The notes: a model not told the origin generated them from the sequence alone. 50,974 nt of DNA from an uncultured bacterium (GCA_902762495.1 CACWOL010000040.1:1-50974); one strand, 5' to 3'; counted from the first letter of the stretch, positions 18,662-28,148 are shown. A program made the numbers and translations.

Positions 18662-20104
18662 TCAATTCCCGTGTTCGGAGAGGAATTCTTCGGAGGTTTC
18701 GTCGCCCTGTTCGGCGGCGGCACGGAGCCATTTCACGCCCTCCGCCTCGTCCTGTTTCACGCCCCTGCCCTCGAAATACGCCAGTCCCAGCAGAGCCTTT
18801 CCTTTCATGCAGCCTTGTTCGGCGGCTTTCCGGAACCATTTCACGCCCTCCGCCGCGTCCTGTTTTACGCCGATGCCCCTGGCATAGAATCCGCCGACCA
18901 TGCACTGCGCGTCCGGGTCGCCCTGTTCGGCGAGCGCAAGATACGTTTTCGCGGCCTGTTCGAACCACTTTTCCGCCTCGGCGGGATCATTTGCCACGCC
19001 CTTGCCGTCGCGGTAGAGCCCCGCCAGATCGTGCATCGCGCGCGGATCCCCCTGTTTCGCCGCCTTGTACAACGCCGCGGCGGCTTTCGTGTACCAGTCA
19101 TCCGATTCCGCTTTGTTTTTTCCCTCGTAGGCAAAACCGAGGAAACGCATGGCAAACGGATTGCCCTGTTCTGCGGACTGCCTAAGATATTTCACGCCAT
19201 CATCGAACTCCTGAAATTCAAGGATCGCAGTCTGCCCGACCCGGTACTGCGCCTCGGCATGTCCGAGTTTCGCGGCTTTTCCCCAGCAGATGAGCGCCTT
19301 TCCCATGTCCCGTTCCGTGCCGATGGCCTGTTCGAAGCACAGCCCGAGCATGTACTGGGCGTCGCGCACAGCATCATGCGCCGGATTGTCCTCCATCTTC
19401 GCGCCCTCATGGAACCAGTGGAACGCCTTGTCCCAGTCTTTTTCCACGCCCTTCCCCTCATAATAGCAGATTCCAAGGAGATAACACGCACGCGCATACC
19501 CCGTGGTTTGCGAGAGGCACTGCACAGCGTTTCCATAATCCCCGGCTTCGTACGCCGCTACGCCCTGCTTAAATAGATTCGACCGTTCCGACCATGTACC
19601 ATAGACATCGACAAACGCGCCCGCGATAATCAGAAGCACGCCGATCACGACCGTACAGCCGGAATGATGGTGATGTGTTCTTTCTTCTTTTTCCGCAGGT
19701 CCATCCGTCGCCTTTTCGCAGGAAGACTCTTGCGCATCGGGCACGGAGAACGATGCAAGCTCGTCCGCCGACAAAGGATGGTCCGGATCCGGCGAGCGGT
19801 CCGGTTCAGGTTGGGACGGTTCTTCGATATCCTCCCGCGACATCTCGTCTTCCCCTTCCTTCTTTTTCCTCCGCCCGTCCCATGCGTCTTTGATGAGACA
19901 GATTCCCGCGTAGATGAGACAGAACACATGGAACAGCATCATGACAAGGATCGCCGCCCCGATGATGTATCCGATGATTCCCTGCGGATTGTCGAGGAAC
20001 AGACGATAACAGATAAACGATCCCACGCCGAAATATAAGGCGAGGACAACCACGCAACAGATCAAGGTTTTGATAAAATCCCAGATCGCATTCAGGAGTT
20101 TCAT
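18662..20104 (-). CDS. Membrane Sel1-repeat (tetratricopeptide-like) protein
   Basis: 480 residues. Two N-terminal membrane helices (about 13-35 and 42-70), an acidic linker, a third hydrophobic helix (VVIGVLLIIAGAFVDVYGTW, about 150-170), then at least six Sel1-like repeats of 36-40 residues, e.g. ARACYLLGICYYEGKGVEKD, AEAQYRVG, AMHDLAGLYRDGKGV, AQCMVGGFYARGIGVKQD, GKALLGLAYFEGRGVKQDE. Sel1 repeats are protein-binding scaffolds; specific partner unknown. Monocistronic with its own promoter. Confidence 0.85.
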   Translation of the reverse strand: MKLLNAIWDFIKTLICCVVVLALYFGVGSFICYRLFLDNPQGIIGYIIGAAILVMMLFHVFCLIYAGICLIKDAWDGRRKKKEGEDEMSREDIEEPSQPEPDRSPDPDHPLSADELASFSVPDAQESSCEKATDGPAEKEERTHHHHSGCTVVIGVLLIIAGAFVDVYGTWSERSNLFKQGVAAYEAGDYGNAVQCLSQTTGYARACYLLGICYYEGKGVEKDWDKAFHWFHEGAKMEDNPAHDAVRDAQYMLGLCFEQAIGTERDMGKALICWGKAAKLGHAEAQYRVGQTAILEFQEFDDGVKYLRQSAEQGNPFAMRFLGFAYEGKNKAESDDWYTKAAAALYKAAKQGDPRAMHDLAGLYRDGKGVANDPAEAEKWFEQAAKTYLALAEQGDPDAQCMVGGFYARGIGVKQDAAEGVKWFRKAAEQGCMKGKALLGLAYFEGRGVKQDEAEGVKWLRAAAEQGDETSEEFLSEHGN

Positions 20105-20161
20105 CTTCTCGCCTCATTTTTTTTGATTTCGATTCACACAAAACAAGTATCGCATGTAAAT

Positions 20162-20189
20162 ACTATACGGTTGTTTCCGAAAAAAGCAA
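20162..20189 (-). promoter_or_regulatory. Candidate promoter of the Sel1-repeat gene
   Basis: Minus-strand TTGCTT and TATAGT with a 16-base spacer, about 57 bases before the ATG at 20104. Confidence 0.5.
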
Positions 20190-20202
20190 GCAGGCAGTGC
20201 AT

Positions 20203-20234
20203 AAAAAAGCACCCCGGACCGGAGTCCGGAGTGC
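20203..20234 (-). terminator. Intrinsic terminator of the 20306-21934 esterase
   Basis: Minus-strand GC-rich stem (GCACTCCGGAC with GTCCGGGGTGC, one mismatch) and a six-T run. Confidence 0.85.
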
Positions 20235-20305
20235 CGTGTGTCTTTCCTGACGTCCGGCCGGAGTTTCGAGGTTCCGGCCGGGCGGAATATCAGAGGACCG
20301 GAGAA

Positions 20306-21934
20306 TTACTTCTTCGCGGGCTTCAGATACTTGTCGAGGAATTCGATGACGCGCTTGGAGTTCTTCTCGTCGAAGAAACGGCCGTCTTCGTGACCGCAGC
20401 CATCGAAGAATCCGGCGCCTTCGAAGATCACTTTGTCCTTGCCGATGTACTTGGCGACGGTTTCGGCGAATTCCTTGGAGGATCCGATCGGAACGACGTT
20501 GTCCTTGGTGCCGTGCTGGATCAGGAAGGCCGGAGCGGTCTTGGGATCGAGCGTGTGGGCATACATGCCCGGATCGGCGCGCTGCGCGGGAGCGGGATTG
20601 GTCTCGCGGTTGCTGTGGATCGGGAGACCGACGTAGGAGCTGTAGGGGCCCTGGTCGGCGTCGTGGCCCATCATGCCGCGGCCGGCTTCGGCCTCGGCGT
20701 CCTTGGCCTGCTGGTCCATGGTGAGGACGTTCATCGGGCCGAAGAGGTCGACGACGGCCTGGACGGAGGAGGAATATTCGGCGTTGTCGCCGATATCGCC
20801 CATCAGGAGTCCCTTGATGTTGCTGGTGGTGCCGAGGAAGCCCGCCATGTGTCCGCCGGAGGAGTCGCCGATCGCGCCGATGTGGTCGGCGTCAAGGTTG
20901 AGTTCCTTCGCGTGGGCGCGGATCCAGCGGACGGCGGCCTTGGCGTCGTTCATCGGACGCGGGAAGGAAGCCTCGCTGGAGAGACGGTAGTTCAGGGAGA
21001 AGACGGCATAGCCGGCCTTCACCAGGCGATCGAAGAATCCGGCGTTGCAGCCACGGGCGCTGCCGCCCATCCAGGCGCCGCCGTGGATGTAGAGGATGGC
21101 CGGGGCCTTCTCGCCCGCCTTGATTTCGGGGAGATAGCCGTCCATGTACTGGGAGCTGGAGCCGTCGGCCGCGAACTTGATGTCGGCCATCTGCTTGACG
21201 CCGATCGGCTGGCCGTTATTGGTCATGACGCCGCCACCGCCGCCGAAGCCGCCCATCATGCCGAACATGCCCATGCCGCCGCCACCGGTCTTCTTCGGGG
21301 GCTCGATGTCCTTCCATTCCTTCTTGGCTTCATCCCAGAGGGAGCAGATCGGGCACTTCTTGTCAGCTTTGCAGAGGTCGACCTTCACATAGGTCGGGCC
21401 GTCGGCGTTGTATCCCTTCGGAAGCTGGCTGCCTTTGTCCGGCTTGGCTTCCTGCTGCTGGCCCGCGGGAGCGCCGCCCATGCCGGGGAAGCCGCCCATG
21501 CCGCCGCCGAAGCCGCCCATCATCGGGAAGCCGCCCATGCCGCCGAAGTTGGGCATACCGCCGCCTTCACCGCCGCCCATCGGAGGCATACCGCCGCCGA
21601 AGCCCGGGAAGCCGCCTTCCGGCATCTGGAAGCCTCCGGGAGGCATCTGGAAACCGCCTTCCGGCATCTGGAAGCCTCCGGGAGGCATCTGGGGCATTCC
21701 GCCCTGGCCGCCGCCGAAACCGCCGCCGAAGCCGCCGCCGAAACCGCCGGCAGGCATCTGGAAGCCGCCGCCCATGGGCATGCCGCCCGCGGGAGCGCCG
21801 CCGGGAGCAGCGCCGGGTGCACCGGCCGGAGCAGCACCGCCGGCCGGAGCCTGAGCGGAGAGCACGGACGCGATCAGCATGGTACCGGCAACAAACGCGC
21901 CGGAAGCCAGCATCTTGTTGAACATGTGTTTCAT
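20306..21934 (-). CDS. Secreted BD-FAE-like alpha/beta-hydrolase with long Gly/Met/Pro-rich N-terminal tract
   Basis: 542 residues; AAGGAG before the start. Signal peptide to about residue 27 (SVLSAQ). Residues 28-165 are low complexity, with GGFGGGFGGG and four QMPPGG/QMPEGG units. A short Cys-containing segment (KADKKCPICSLW) and another Gly/Met tract follow. The hydrolase runs from ~260 to the end: oxyanion HGGAW, nucleophile Ser358 in GDSSGGH, HGTKDNVVP Asp, and C-terminal GCGHEDG His. Relatives remove acetyl or feruloyl groups from plant xylan. The Gly-rich tract is shared with the esterases at 16373 and 22130 but sits at the other end of the enzyme. Confidence 0.82.
   Translation of the reverse strand: MKHMFNKMLASGAFVAGTMLIASVLSAQAPAGGAAPAGAPGAAPGGAPAGGMPMGGGFQMPAGGFGGGFGGGFGGGQGGMPQMPPGGFQMPEGGFQMPPGGFQMPEGGFPGFGGGMPPMGGGEGGGMPNFGGMGGFPMMGGFGGGMGGFPGMGGAPAGQQQEAKPDKGSQLPKGYNADGPTYVKVDLCKADKKCPICSLWDEAKKEWKDIEPPKKTGGGGMGMFGMMGGFGGGGGVMTNNGQPIGVKQMADIKFAADGSSSQYMDGYLPEIKAGEKAPAILYIHGGAWMGGSARGCNAGFFDRLVKAGYAVFSLNYRLSSEASFPRPMNDAKAAVRWIRAHAKELNLDADHIGAIGDSSGGHMAGFLGTTSNIKGLLMGDIGDNAEYSSSVQAVVDLFGPMNVLTMDQQAKDAEAEAGRGMMGHDADQGPYSSYVGLPIHSNRETNPAPAQRADPGMYAHTLDPKTAPAFLIQHGTKDNVVPIGSSKEFAETVAKYIGKDKVIFEGAGFFDGCGHEDGRFFDEKNSKRVIEFLDKYLKPAKK
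21612..21700 (-). repeat. Alternating QMPPGGF/QMPEGGF repeat
   Basis: Four near-identical ~21-base units alternate between Pro and Glu at one position. Low-complexity coding repeat with almost identical DNA, suggesting recent tandem duplication. Confidence 0.7.
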
Positions 21935-22080
21935 ACGAATCTCCTTGTATGATTTTTGTTTGATTGGGTGTTTCTGTATTGCGGGACGAGTTTATTTGCT
22001 TACACGTTATTTAACGATGTCAAAGCATGCTTTATTGTCTGTGTTTTTCAAAAAAACAGACTATTTTAGTTTAAATCCGT

Positions 22081-22111
22081 AAAAAACGGGAAGCGGACGA
22101 ACCGCTTCCCG
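22081..22111 (-). terminator. Intrinsic terminator of the CE15-like gene
   Basis: Minus-strand ACGGGAAGCGG and CCGCTTCCCGT stem, four-base loop, followed by a T-run (seen as A-run at 22081-22086 on the plus strand). Confidence 0.9.
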
Positions 22112-22129
22112 TAGGATCAGATAACGGAA

Positions 22130-24088
22130 TCAGCGAGGAGCGCCGGCTCCGGGAGCCGCACCCGCGCCGGGAGCGCCGGCAGGTCTGGGAGCGCCGCCCG
22201 CGGCACCCGCACCGGGAGCGCCGGCAGGTCTGGGAGCGCCGCCCGCGGCACCCGCACCGGGAGCACCGGCAGGTCTGCCAGCTCCGCCCATGCCGCCGAA
22301 GCCGCCCATGCCGCCGCCGAAGCCGCCCATGCCGCCGCCGGGACGCTGGCCGCCGTTGGCGTTAGCCGCGGGAGCTGGATCCGGCTTGGGCTGCGGAGGA
22401 ACCGTGCCGCCGAAGGAATCGAACAGCGGGTCTTTGTTGACCGGGAGTTCGAACGCGGAGGTCGTGAGGCAGGTGAGATCGGTCTTGGACTTGATGCCGT
22501 AGACTTTCTCGTTGAAGTAGTCGATCATGTAGTTCATGTCTTCGGCCGTAACGGCGTGGCCGGACTTGTGGATGTTCGCCACGATGTTGTCGCCGAGGCC
22601 AAGCTTCTCATAGGAGGCCTTCGCCGCGCGATAGGTAAGCCACATGGCCGGGGCGTTCACCCAGTCTTCACCCGTGCAGGAGCCGATGATGAAGAGGTAA
22701 CGGTTCGGATCGGCGCAGAGCATGCAGAGCATGTGCTGGTCGACGGGGAGGGTCTTCGGATCCTTGAAGCACATGAACTTGTTGTTGAACCAGCCCTGTT
22801 CGCCGGTGGCCTGGAGGCTGTCGATCGGTTCATTGCGGCCGTACTTGTATTCCTTGGAATCGTTCTTGCTGGAGAAGTCGTAGGTCTTGCCTTCGGAGAC
22901 GTAGCGGTACATCGCGACGCCGCCCGCGCCGGAGCAGGACGGAGCGCACATCTTGATGCGGGGCTCGAACGCGCCGCAGACCATGGCGGCCTTGCCGTAA
23001 CGGGAGACGCCGGTCACGATGGTGTTCTTCGGGTTGATGTTGAGTTCCTTGCCAGCGCCCTTTTCGAGGGCGTCGATGATACGGGAGATGCCCCAGCTCC
23101 AGGCGAGCAGTTCGCCGGTCTGTTCCTTCCAGTCTTCGCCGTAGGGATACAGATCGTAGAAGAGGCCGGTGTGACGGTTGTTGTCAGCGGCGATATTGGT
23201 GACGCCGCCCATGAAACCGCCGCCACCGCCGAAGGTCATGGAAGCATAGCCGCGGGAGGCCGCGACCGCTTCCTGCGCGCCGTGCATGCCGAGGACGACG
23301 GGCCAGCCGCCTTCCGGCATTTTGACGGTGTCGCTGGCGGTCGGGAGCGTGATATTGACGTCGAACGTGCCGGACTTGCCGGTGCTCTTGCGGGTGACGG
23401 TCACGGTCATGGACTTGCGGCCGTTGTTGTCGCCTTCGTTCATCTTGTAGGAGACGTCGACTTCGGAGCCGTCGTGCCACACGCCGTACATGTAGTATTC
23501 ATAAAGCTTCTTGATCTCTTCGGCGCGCTTGGACCAGTTGTCTTTGGTCACTGCGGTGCCGTCGCGGAACTTCATGATCTCAGGATACGCATCGGAGGCT
23601 TTCAGGTCCTTGACCATCGGGAAACCGCTGTCGTCGGCCTTCTCGGGTTCCGTGCTTCGGATGCCGCCGGGGAGCGTGGCCATATCGGGAGCCGGAGCGC
23701 TTTGTTCGCCGCCGCCCATGCCGCCGAAACCGCCCATACCCATGCCGCCGCCGAAGCCGCCGAAGCCGCCCATGCCCATGCCGCCGAAACCGCCCATGCC
23801 GCCTGCGGGTGCGCCAGCACCGGCACCGGGGCCGCCTGCGGGTCTCTGTCCGCCTGCGCCGGGACCGCCAGCGGGAGCACCGCCGCCGAAGCCGCCCATG
23901 CCCATGCCGCCGAAACCGCCCATGCCGCCGCCGAAGCCGCCCATCGCGGGTGCGCCGCCGGGAGCAGCACCGGGTCCGCCAGCGGGTGCGCCGCCGGTCG
24001 GAGCCTGTGCCGAAAGTGAAGTTGCGAGGAAGAGCGCCCCTGCGAGAACCGAGCAGGAGACGACCGCCGATTGGACATAACGTTTCAT
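22130..24088 (-). CDS. Secreted glucuronoyl-esterase-like (CE15) hydrolase with Gly-rich tracts at both ends
   Basis: 652 residues from ATG 24088, preceded by GGAG. Signal peptide ends near SLSAQ (27). Residues 30-120 and 590-652 are Gly/Met/Ala/Pro-rich (GGFGGMGMGGFGG; then APRPAGAPGAGAAGG repeats). Between them is an alpha/beta-hydrolase: nucleophile Ser362 in GVSRYGKAA, which is the G-x-S-R-x-G-K signature of CE15 enzymes, and a late HKSGHAVTAEDM His. Such enzymes cut the ester between glucuronoxylan and lignin. It has its own promoter and terminator. Assignment to CE15 is by motif and size, not by search. Confidence 0.83.
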   Translation of the reverse strand: MKRYVQSAVVSCSVLAGALFLATSLSAQAPTGGAPAGGPGAAPGGAPAMGGFGGGMGGFGGMGMGGFGGGAPAGGPGAGGQRPAGGPGAGAGAPAGGMGGFGGMGMGGFGGFGGGMGMGGFGGMGGGEQSAPAPDMATLPGGIRSTEPEKADDSGFPMVKDLKASDAYPEIMKFRDGTAVTKDNWSKRAEEIKKLYEYYMYGVWHDGSEVDVSYKMNEGDNNGRKSMTVTVTRKSTGKSGTFDVNITLPTASDTVKMPEGGWPVVLGMHGAQEAVAASRGYASMTFGGGGGFMGGVTNIAADNNRHTGLFYDLYPYGEDWKEQTGELLAWSWGISRIIDALEKGAGKELNINPKNTIVTGVSRYGKAAMVCGAFEPRIKMCAPSCSGAGGVAMYRYVSEGKTYDFSSKNDSKEYKYGRNEPIDSLQATGEQGWFNNKFMCFKDPKTLPVDQHMLCMLCADPNRYLFIIGSCTGEDWVNAPAMWLTYRAAKASYEKLGLGDNIVANIHKSGHAVTAEDMNYMIDYFNEKVYGIKSKTDLTCLTTSAFELPVNKDPLFDSFGGTVPPQPKPDPAPAANANGGQRPGGGMGGFGGGMGGFGGMGGAGRPAGAPGAGAAGGAPRPAGAPGAGAAGGAPRPAGAPGAGAAPGAGAPR

Positions 24089-24400
24089 AAAAACTCCATT
24101 ATGTTTGGGGGTTGATAAATGAGGAAAGGTTAATTGATTTTTGATGAACGCAAACACATTTTTGAACTGTTTTTGACAACAAAAAGTGCATTTCACCGAT
24201 AGTATACCACCCATCCGAACAAAAGTCAAGGTTAATTCACGCAAAAATGTCGGCATTATTGATTATTCCCTAAAAAGAAGAGATATTAATTCTTTTTTTG
24301 GAATTTCGGATTATTTAACAAGTTCCAATATTCACTCGTTCGCATCGTATGCCGTCCGAAACAAAATAGGTTCTTTTCAATCTTTTTTTCTTTCCGGCGC
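24089..24400 (-). other. Intergenic divergent region
   Basis: About 310 bases of AT-rich DNA between the esterase and the regulator genes. It holds the two promoters listed separately and no gene that I can support; base composition is unlike both flanks. Confidence 0.5.
24201..24229 (-). promoter_or_regulatory. Promoter of the CE15-like esterase gene
   Basis: Minus-strand TTGACT and TATACT with a 17-base spacer, close to consensus, giving a 5' leader of about 105 bases. Confidence 0.7.
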
Positions 24401-24429
24401 TTGCATTATGCGCGCACACGGGATATATT
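24401..24429 (+). promoter_or_regulatory. Promoter upstream of the TM1266-like regulator and the nitrogenase-like operon
   Basis: TTGCAT and TATATT with a 17-base spacer, 43 bases before the ATG at 24473. No other convincing promoter was found between here and hydE, so the whole 12 kb operon may start here. Confidence 0.65.
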
Positions 24430-24472
24430 AGATGGTAATCTTTTCAACCGCAACGAACGGAACGGAATCGCA

Positions 24473-24730
24473 ATGGAAACACGTGTGGCAGTACTGGCGA
24501 TCCTCGCGGAGAGTTTTAACTCCGCGGAGCAGATCAACACGCTCCTGCACGATTTCGGGCCGTACATCGTAGGCCGCATGGGCCTGCCCTACCGCGAAAG
24601 GAACGTCAACGTCATCAGCATCGTGATCGATGCGCCGCCGGACAAGATCAACGCCCTTGCCGGAAAACTCGGACGCATCGAAGGAGTCACGGCGAAAGCC
24701 GTCTACTCCAACGTCATAACAACTCACTGA
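24473..24730 (+). CDS. TM1266-family iron-only hydrogenase system putative regulator
   Basis: 85 residues; the ATG at 24473 is preferred over 24401 because that codon overlaps the predicted -35 and the shorter form has family length. The fold is a small ACT/NikR-like beta-alpha-beta-beta-alpha-beta domain: TRVAVLAILAES start, a PYIVGRMGLPYRERNVNVISIVIDAP core and a terminal VTAKAVYSN strand. Homologues sit beside [FeFe]-hydrogenase maturation genes and are presumed ligand-responsive regulators, with no proven DNA binding. Here it precedes a hydE-like gene and nitrogenase-like genes. Confidence 0.85.
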   Translation: METRVAVLAILAESFNSAEQINTLLHDFGPYIVGRMGLPYRERNVNVISIVIDAPPDKINALAGKLGRIEGVTAKAVYSNVITTH

Positions 24731-24778
24731 GTCCGCGCCCGGCATAGCCGGAACCGGATTCATCCGATCAGATAACAA

Positions 24779-24886
24779 GCTCTCCCCTGACGCCGAAATG
24801 CTTTTTGAGGCGGAAGACCGGAAGTGCGGCATCAGACCGGACTGCGGAAACCGCTTCGGGCGGTCGCGCATTCCATCCGATCGAGC
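24779..24886 (+). promoter_or_regulatory. Structured leader, candidate riboswitch aptamer ahead of hydE
   Basis: The 258-base gap between the regulator and hydE can fold into a closed multi-branch structure: outer GCTC (24779-24782) with GAGC (24883-24886); arm CTGACGCCG (24787-24795) with CGGCATCAG (24827-24835); arm ACCG...GCGG-AAA-CCGC...CGGT (24836-24864). A terminator follows immediately. That layout (aptamer then terminator) is typical of riboswitches or protein-sensing attenuators. The ligand class is unknown; likeness to the molybdenum/tungsten cofactor family is only a thing to test. Confidence 0.4.
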
Positions 24887-24890
24887 ATAC

Positions 24891-24933
24891 ACAGCCGGAT
24901 CCTTCACCAGGGGATCGCGGCTGTTTCTTTTTT
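24891..24933 (+). terminator. Intrinsic terminator/attenuator before hydE
   Basis: ACAGCCGGATCC (24891-24902) pairs with GGATCGCGGCTGT (24912-24924), followed by TTCTTTTTT. Because it lies between the regulator and the operon, read-through would set operon expression. Confidence 0.75.
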
Positions 24934-24988
24934 CCCGGCGGACGCCGGACGGGAAACGGCGGCGGAAACCGTAGGAAGAAACCGCGTC

Positions 24989-26056
24989 ATGAACGCACGG
25001 AAACGACAGAACGAGCTCAGGATCGACCGCCTGAACGAGGAGAAGCGCCTCCCGCACGAGGAGTGGACGGCGCTGCTCTCCACATGGGACGGTTCCGACC
25101 GCGAATACGCCGCCGGGATCGCCCGCGGGCTCGCGACCACCCGGTTCGGGCACAACGTCTTCGTGCGCGGCATCGTGGAGTTCTCCAACGTCTGCCGCAA
25201 CGACTGCCTGTACTGCGGCATCCGCAAGTCCAACCTGAACTTCGAACGGTACCGTCTGACCGAGGCGGAGATCGTCGATTGCTGCGACGCCGGATATCGA
25301 TACGGATTCCGCACGTTCGTGCTTCAGAGCGGCGAGGACGCGACATACTCGCCGGAACGCCTCGCCGCGCTGGTCCGCACGCTCAAAACGAAGCACCCGG
25401 ACTGCGCCGTGACGCTCTCGGTCGGCGAGCTGACGCGAGAGGAATATCAACTTTTGTTCGACGCGGGCGCGGACCGCTATCTCCTGCGGCACGAGACCGC
25501 CGATCCGGAGCACTATGCGAAACTCCACATGCCGAATCAGAGCTGGGCACGCCGCATGCAGTGTCTGCGCGACCTGAAGGAGATCGGATTCCAGACCGGA
25601 TGCGGATTCATGGTCGGTTCGCCGTACCAGACGCCGGACACGCTCGCGAAGGACATGGAGTTCATCACGAGATTCCGCCCCGCCATGATCGGCATCGGCC
25701 CGTTCATCCCGCACTGCGACACGCCGTTCAAAGATCAGCCTGCCGGCAGCGTGGAACTCACGCTTTTCCTGCTGAGCCTGTGCCGCATCCTGCACCCGGA
25801 CGTACTGCTGCCCGCCACGACCGCACTCGGCACCATGGACCCGATTGGCCGCGAAAAGGGCGTGCTCGCCGGAGCAAACGTCATCATGCCGAACCTGTCG
25901 CCGGAACAGGTCCGCGCCAAATACATGCTTTACAACAACAAAACCGCGGTCGACGTGGACACGCACATTACGACGTCCGATCTGCAGGCGCGCCTGCGGC
26001 GGATCGGCTACACGATCAAGGTCACCCGCGGGGATTACGGAGAAACGTCATGCTGA
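24989..26056 (+). CDS. hydE: [FeFe]-hydrogenase H-cluster maturase HydE-like radical SAM enzyme
   Basis: 355 residues, the usual HydE length; the ATG at 24989 is chosen since upstream in-frame codons would overlap the terminator. The cluster motif is [13 protein letters not shown] (Cys69, 73, 76). HydE-typical blocks follow: [28 protein letters not shown], and [18 protein letters not shown] with [14 protein letters not shown]. In hydrogenase assembly HydE processes the iron-cysteine unit made by HydG. HydG and HydF are absent here, so its substrate may differ. It overlaps the first nifH-like gene by 7 bases (ATGCTGA), as do the two later junctions of similar sequence. Confidence 0.88.
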   Translation: MNARKRQNELRIDRLNEEKRLPHEEWTALLSTWDGSDREYAAGIARGLATTRFGHNVFVRGIVEFSNVCRNDCLYCGIRKSNLNFERYRLTEAEIVDCCDAGYRYGFRTFVLQSGEDATYSPERLAALVRTLKTKHPDCAVTLSVGELTREEYQLLFDAGADRYLLRHETADPEHYAKLHMPNQSWARRMQCLRDLKEIGFQTGCGFMVGSPYQTPDTLAKDMEFITRFRPAMIGIGPFIPHCDTPFKDQPAGSVELTLFLLSLCRILHPDVLLPATTALGTMDPIGREKGVLAGANVIMPNLSPEQVRAKYMLYNNKTAVDVDTHITTSDLQARLRRIGYTIKVTRGDYGETSC

Positions 26057-26820
26057 AACTCGCATTCTACGGAAAAGGCGGCATCGGGAAATCCACGACC
26101 GTTTCGAACCTCGCCTCCGCGTTCGCCGCGAACGGTCTCAAGATCATGCAGATCGGCTGCGACCCGAAGGCCGATTCCACCGCGTCCCTGCACGGCGGCG
26201 CGCGCATCCGTTCCATCCTCGACCTCGTCCGCGAACGCAACAACGATTTCACGCTCGACGAAATGGTCCGCGAGGGCGACGGCGGCGTGATCTGCGTGGA
26301 GGCGGGCGGCCCGACGCCCGGACTCGGCTGCGCCGGACGCGGCATCATCACCGCCCTCGAAAAACTTCAGGAGAAGGGTGCATACGACGTGTACAGTCCG
26401 GACGTGGTGCTGTACGACGTGCTGGGCGACGTGGTCTGCGGAGGATTCTCCATGCCGATGCGCAAAGGCTACGCCGACCGCGTGTTCATCCTCACCTCCG
26501 GCGAGACCATGTCCATCTACGCCGCCGCGAACATCGCGATGGCGGTGAAGAATTTCAGGGGGCGCGGCTACGCTTCGCTCGGCGGATTCGTGCTGAACCG
26601 CAGGAACGCGCCGGACGAGGACGCGAAGGCCGCGAAACTTGCGGCGGATTTCGATTCGACCGTCGTCGGCGCGCTCGACTGGAGCGAAACAGTCCAGCAG
26701 GCCGAACAGCTCGGGAAGACCGTCGTGCACGCGTTCCCGGACAGCCCGATGGCCGCGCAGTACCGCGCGCTCGCGGACGCCGTGCTCGCCGCCGCCCGGA
26801 AAGGAGACGCCCCATGCTGA
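26050..26820 (+). CDS. NifH-like reductase, copy 1
   Basis: 256 residues. The P-loop GKGGIGKST (9-16), switch DPKADST, the [4Fe-4S] ligands Cys94 (GLGCAGRGI) and Cys130 (DVVCGGF), and Arg97 at the nitrogenase ADP-ribosylation position are all present. It should be an ATP-dependent, homodimeric electron donor to the downstream component-1-like proteins. It is shorter than true NifH (about 290) because the C-terminal tail is missing. About 50% identical by eye to copy 2 at 29292. Overlaps hydE and the nifD-like gene by 7 bases at each side. Confidence 0.93.
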   Translation: MLKLAFYGKGGIGKSTTVSNLASAFAANGLKIMQIGCDPKADSTASLHGGARIRSILDLVRERNNDFTLDEMVREGDGGVICVEAGGPTPGLGCAGRGIITALEKLQEKGAYDVYSPDVVLYDVLGDVVCGGFSMPMRKGYADRVFILTSGETMSIYAAANIAMAVKNFRGRGYASLGGFVLNRRNAPDEDAKAAKLAADFDSTVVGALDWSETVQQAEQLGKTVVHAFPDSPMAAQYRALADAVLAAARKGDAPC

Positions 26821-28148
26821 AACGATTGAACGGCGAAGACGACATGACCGGGGCGGAAGCCGCGATCCGCGACGCCGAATTCCCCGTGCCGTTCGTCTCC
26901 GGCCTGGAATACAACGCACCCGCCCGCGGGCCGTGGAACATCGTCCACACGGGCATGCTGATCCCAGAATCGCACCAGGTATTCGCCTGTGCGCAGGGCT
27001 GCCTCCGCGGCGTGATCCTGACCGCCGCCGAAATGATCGCCATGGACCGCATGTCGTGGATCTCCGTGGATCAGAACGACCTGTTCGACGGCTCGCTGGA
27101 ACGCAACATCGTGGACGGCACGGCAGAGATCATCCACAAGCTGCCGAAGAAACCGCGCGCGCTCCTGCTCTTCATCAGCTGCGTCCACCTCTTCGCCGGA
27201 TGCGATTTCGAGGTCATGCTGAACGAGCTCCGCGCGATGTTCCCGGACATCGACTTCATCGACTGCTACATGAACCCGACCATGCGGAAAAGCGGCCTCA
27301 CGCCCGACCAGCTCATGCGCCGTCAGCTCTACGCGCCGTTCATGCCCTGCCCCGCAGACAAGAATGCAGTGAACCTGATCGGCAACGACCGTCCGACCGA
27401 CGACTCCAGCGAGCTCGTTCGGCTGATCCGCACCGCCGGACGCGAACTCCGCGACATCACGCTGTGCAAGACCTATGACGAATATATGCGCATGGCGAAA
27501 AGCGCGCTGAACATCACCTATCTGCCAACCGCGGCAGCATCCGGAGACGCGCTCGAAAAACGTCTCGGACGTAAACATCTTTATCTGCCGATCTCCTACG
27601 ATTTCGACGAGATCGAACGCAATCTGGCGCGTCTCGCCGATGCGCTCGGGATTGACGCGCCCGACTGGACCGAAGCGAAACGGAACGCCGTCCTCGCGCT
27701 CGAACAGGCGAAAGCCATCGTCGGGGACACCCCGGTCGAGATCGACTACACCGCCACGCCGCGCCCGGTCGGGCTCGCCCTGCTCCTTGCCGAACACGGG
27801 TTCCGCGTCACGCGCGTCTACACGGACGCCATGATCGAGGAGGAACGCCCCGCGTTCGAACGTCTCCGCGCGCTCGCGCCCGATTTGCTGCTGACCGCCA
27901 CGGTCAACGTGAAGATGCGGTTCGCGGGCAAGGGCGTCCACGAATCCGGCGACGTGCTGGCGATCGGGCAGAAAGCCGCGTATTTCAGCGGCGCGAAGCA
28001 CTTCGTGAACATCGTTTCCGGCGGCGGCATGTACGGATTCGACGGCATCGCACGTCTCGCCCAGCGCATGATCGAAGCCGTCACGCACGAACAGGACACC
28101 GAGGTCGTGATCCAGTACAAGGGCCTCGGATGCAGGAGCTGCTTATGA
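26814..28148 (+). CDS. Nitrogenase component-1-like subunit (NifD-like), copy 1
   Basis: 444 residues. Conserved cluster-ligand candidates: Cys59 and Cys63 in [10 protein letters not shown], Cys123 in [10 protein letters not shown], near positions where NifD holds P-cluster Cys residues. The segment [22 protein letters not shown] aligns with the NifD FeMo-co region but lacks Cys at the ligand position of NifD (Cys275), so a standard FeMo cofactor site is absent. An extra Cys precedes TYDEY and is shared with copy 2. The C-terminal block [18 protein letters not shown]...FDGIARLAQ resembles the C-terminus of copy 2. Expected partner: the next gene. Substrate unknown. Confidence 0.85.
   Translation: MLKRLNGEDDMTGAEAAIRDAEFPVPFVSGLEYNAPARGPWNIVHTGMLIPESHQVFACAQGCLRGVILTAAEMIAMDRMSWISVDQNDLFDGSLERNIVDGTAEIIHKLPKKPRALLLFISCVHLFAGCDFEVMLNELRAMFPDIDFIDCYMNPTMRKSGLTPDQLMRRQLYAPFMPCPADKNAVNLIGNDRPTDDSSELVRLIRTAGRELRDITLCKTYDEYMRMAKSALNITYLPTAAASGDALEKRLGRKHLYLPISYDFDEIERNLARLADALGIDAPDWTEAKRNAVLALEQAKAIVGDTPVEIDYTATPRPVGLALLLAEHGFRVTRVYTDAMIEEERPAFERLRALAPDLLLTATVNVKMRFAGKGVHESGDVLAIGQKAAYFSGAKHFVNIVSGGGMYGFDGIARLAQRMIEAVTHEQDTEVVIQYKGLGCRSCL

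Noticed and set aside
24781..24840. Cobalamin riboswitch B12 box
   Set aside because: A stretch near 24809-24824 resembles the box loosely, but the ~150 bases of required upstream aptamer would fall inside the regulator gene.
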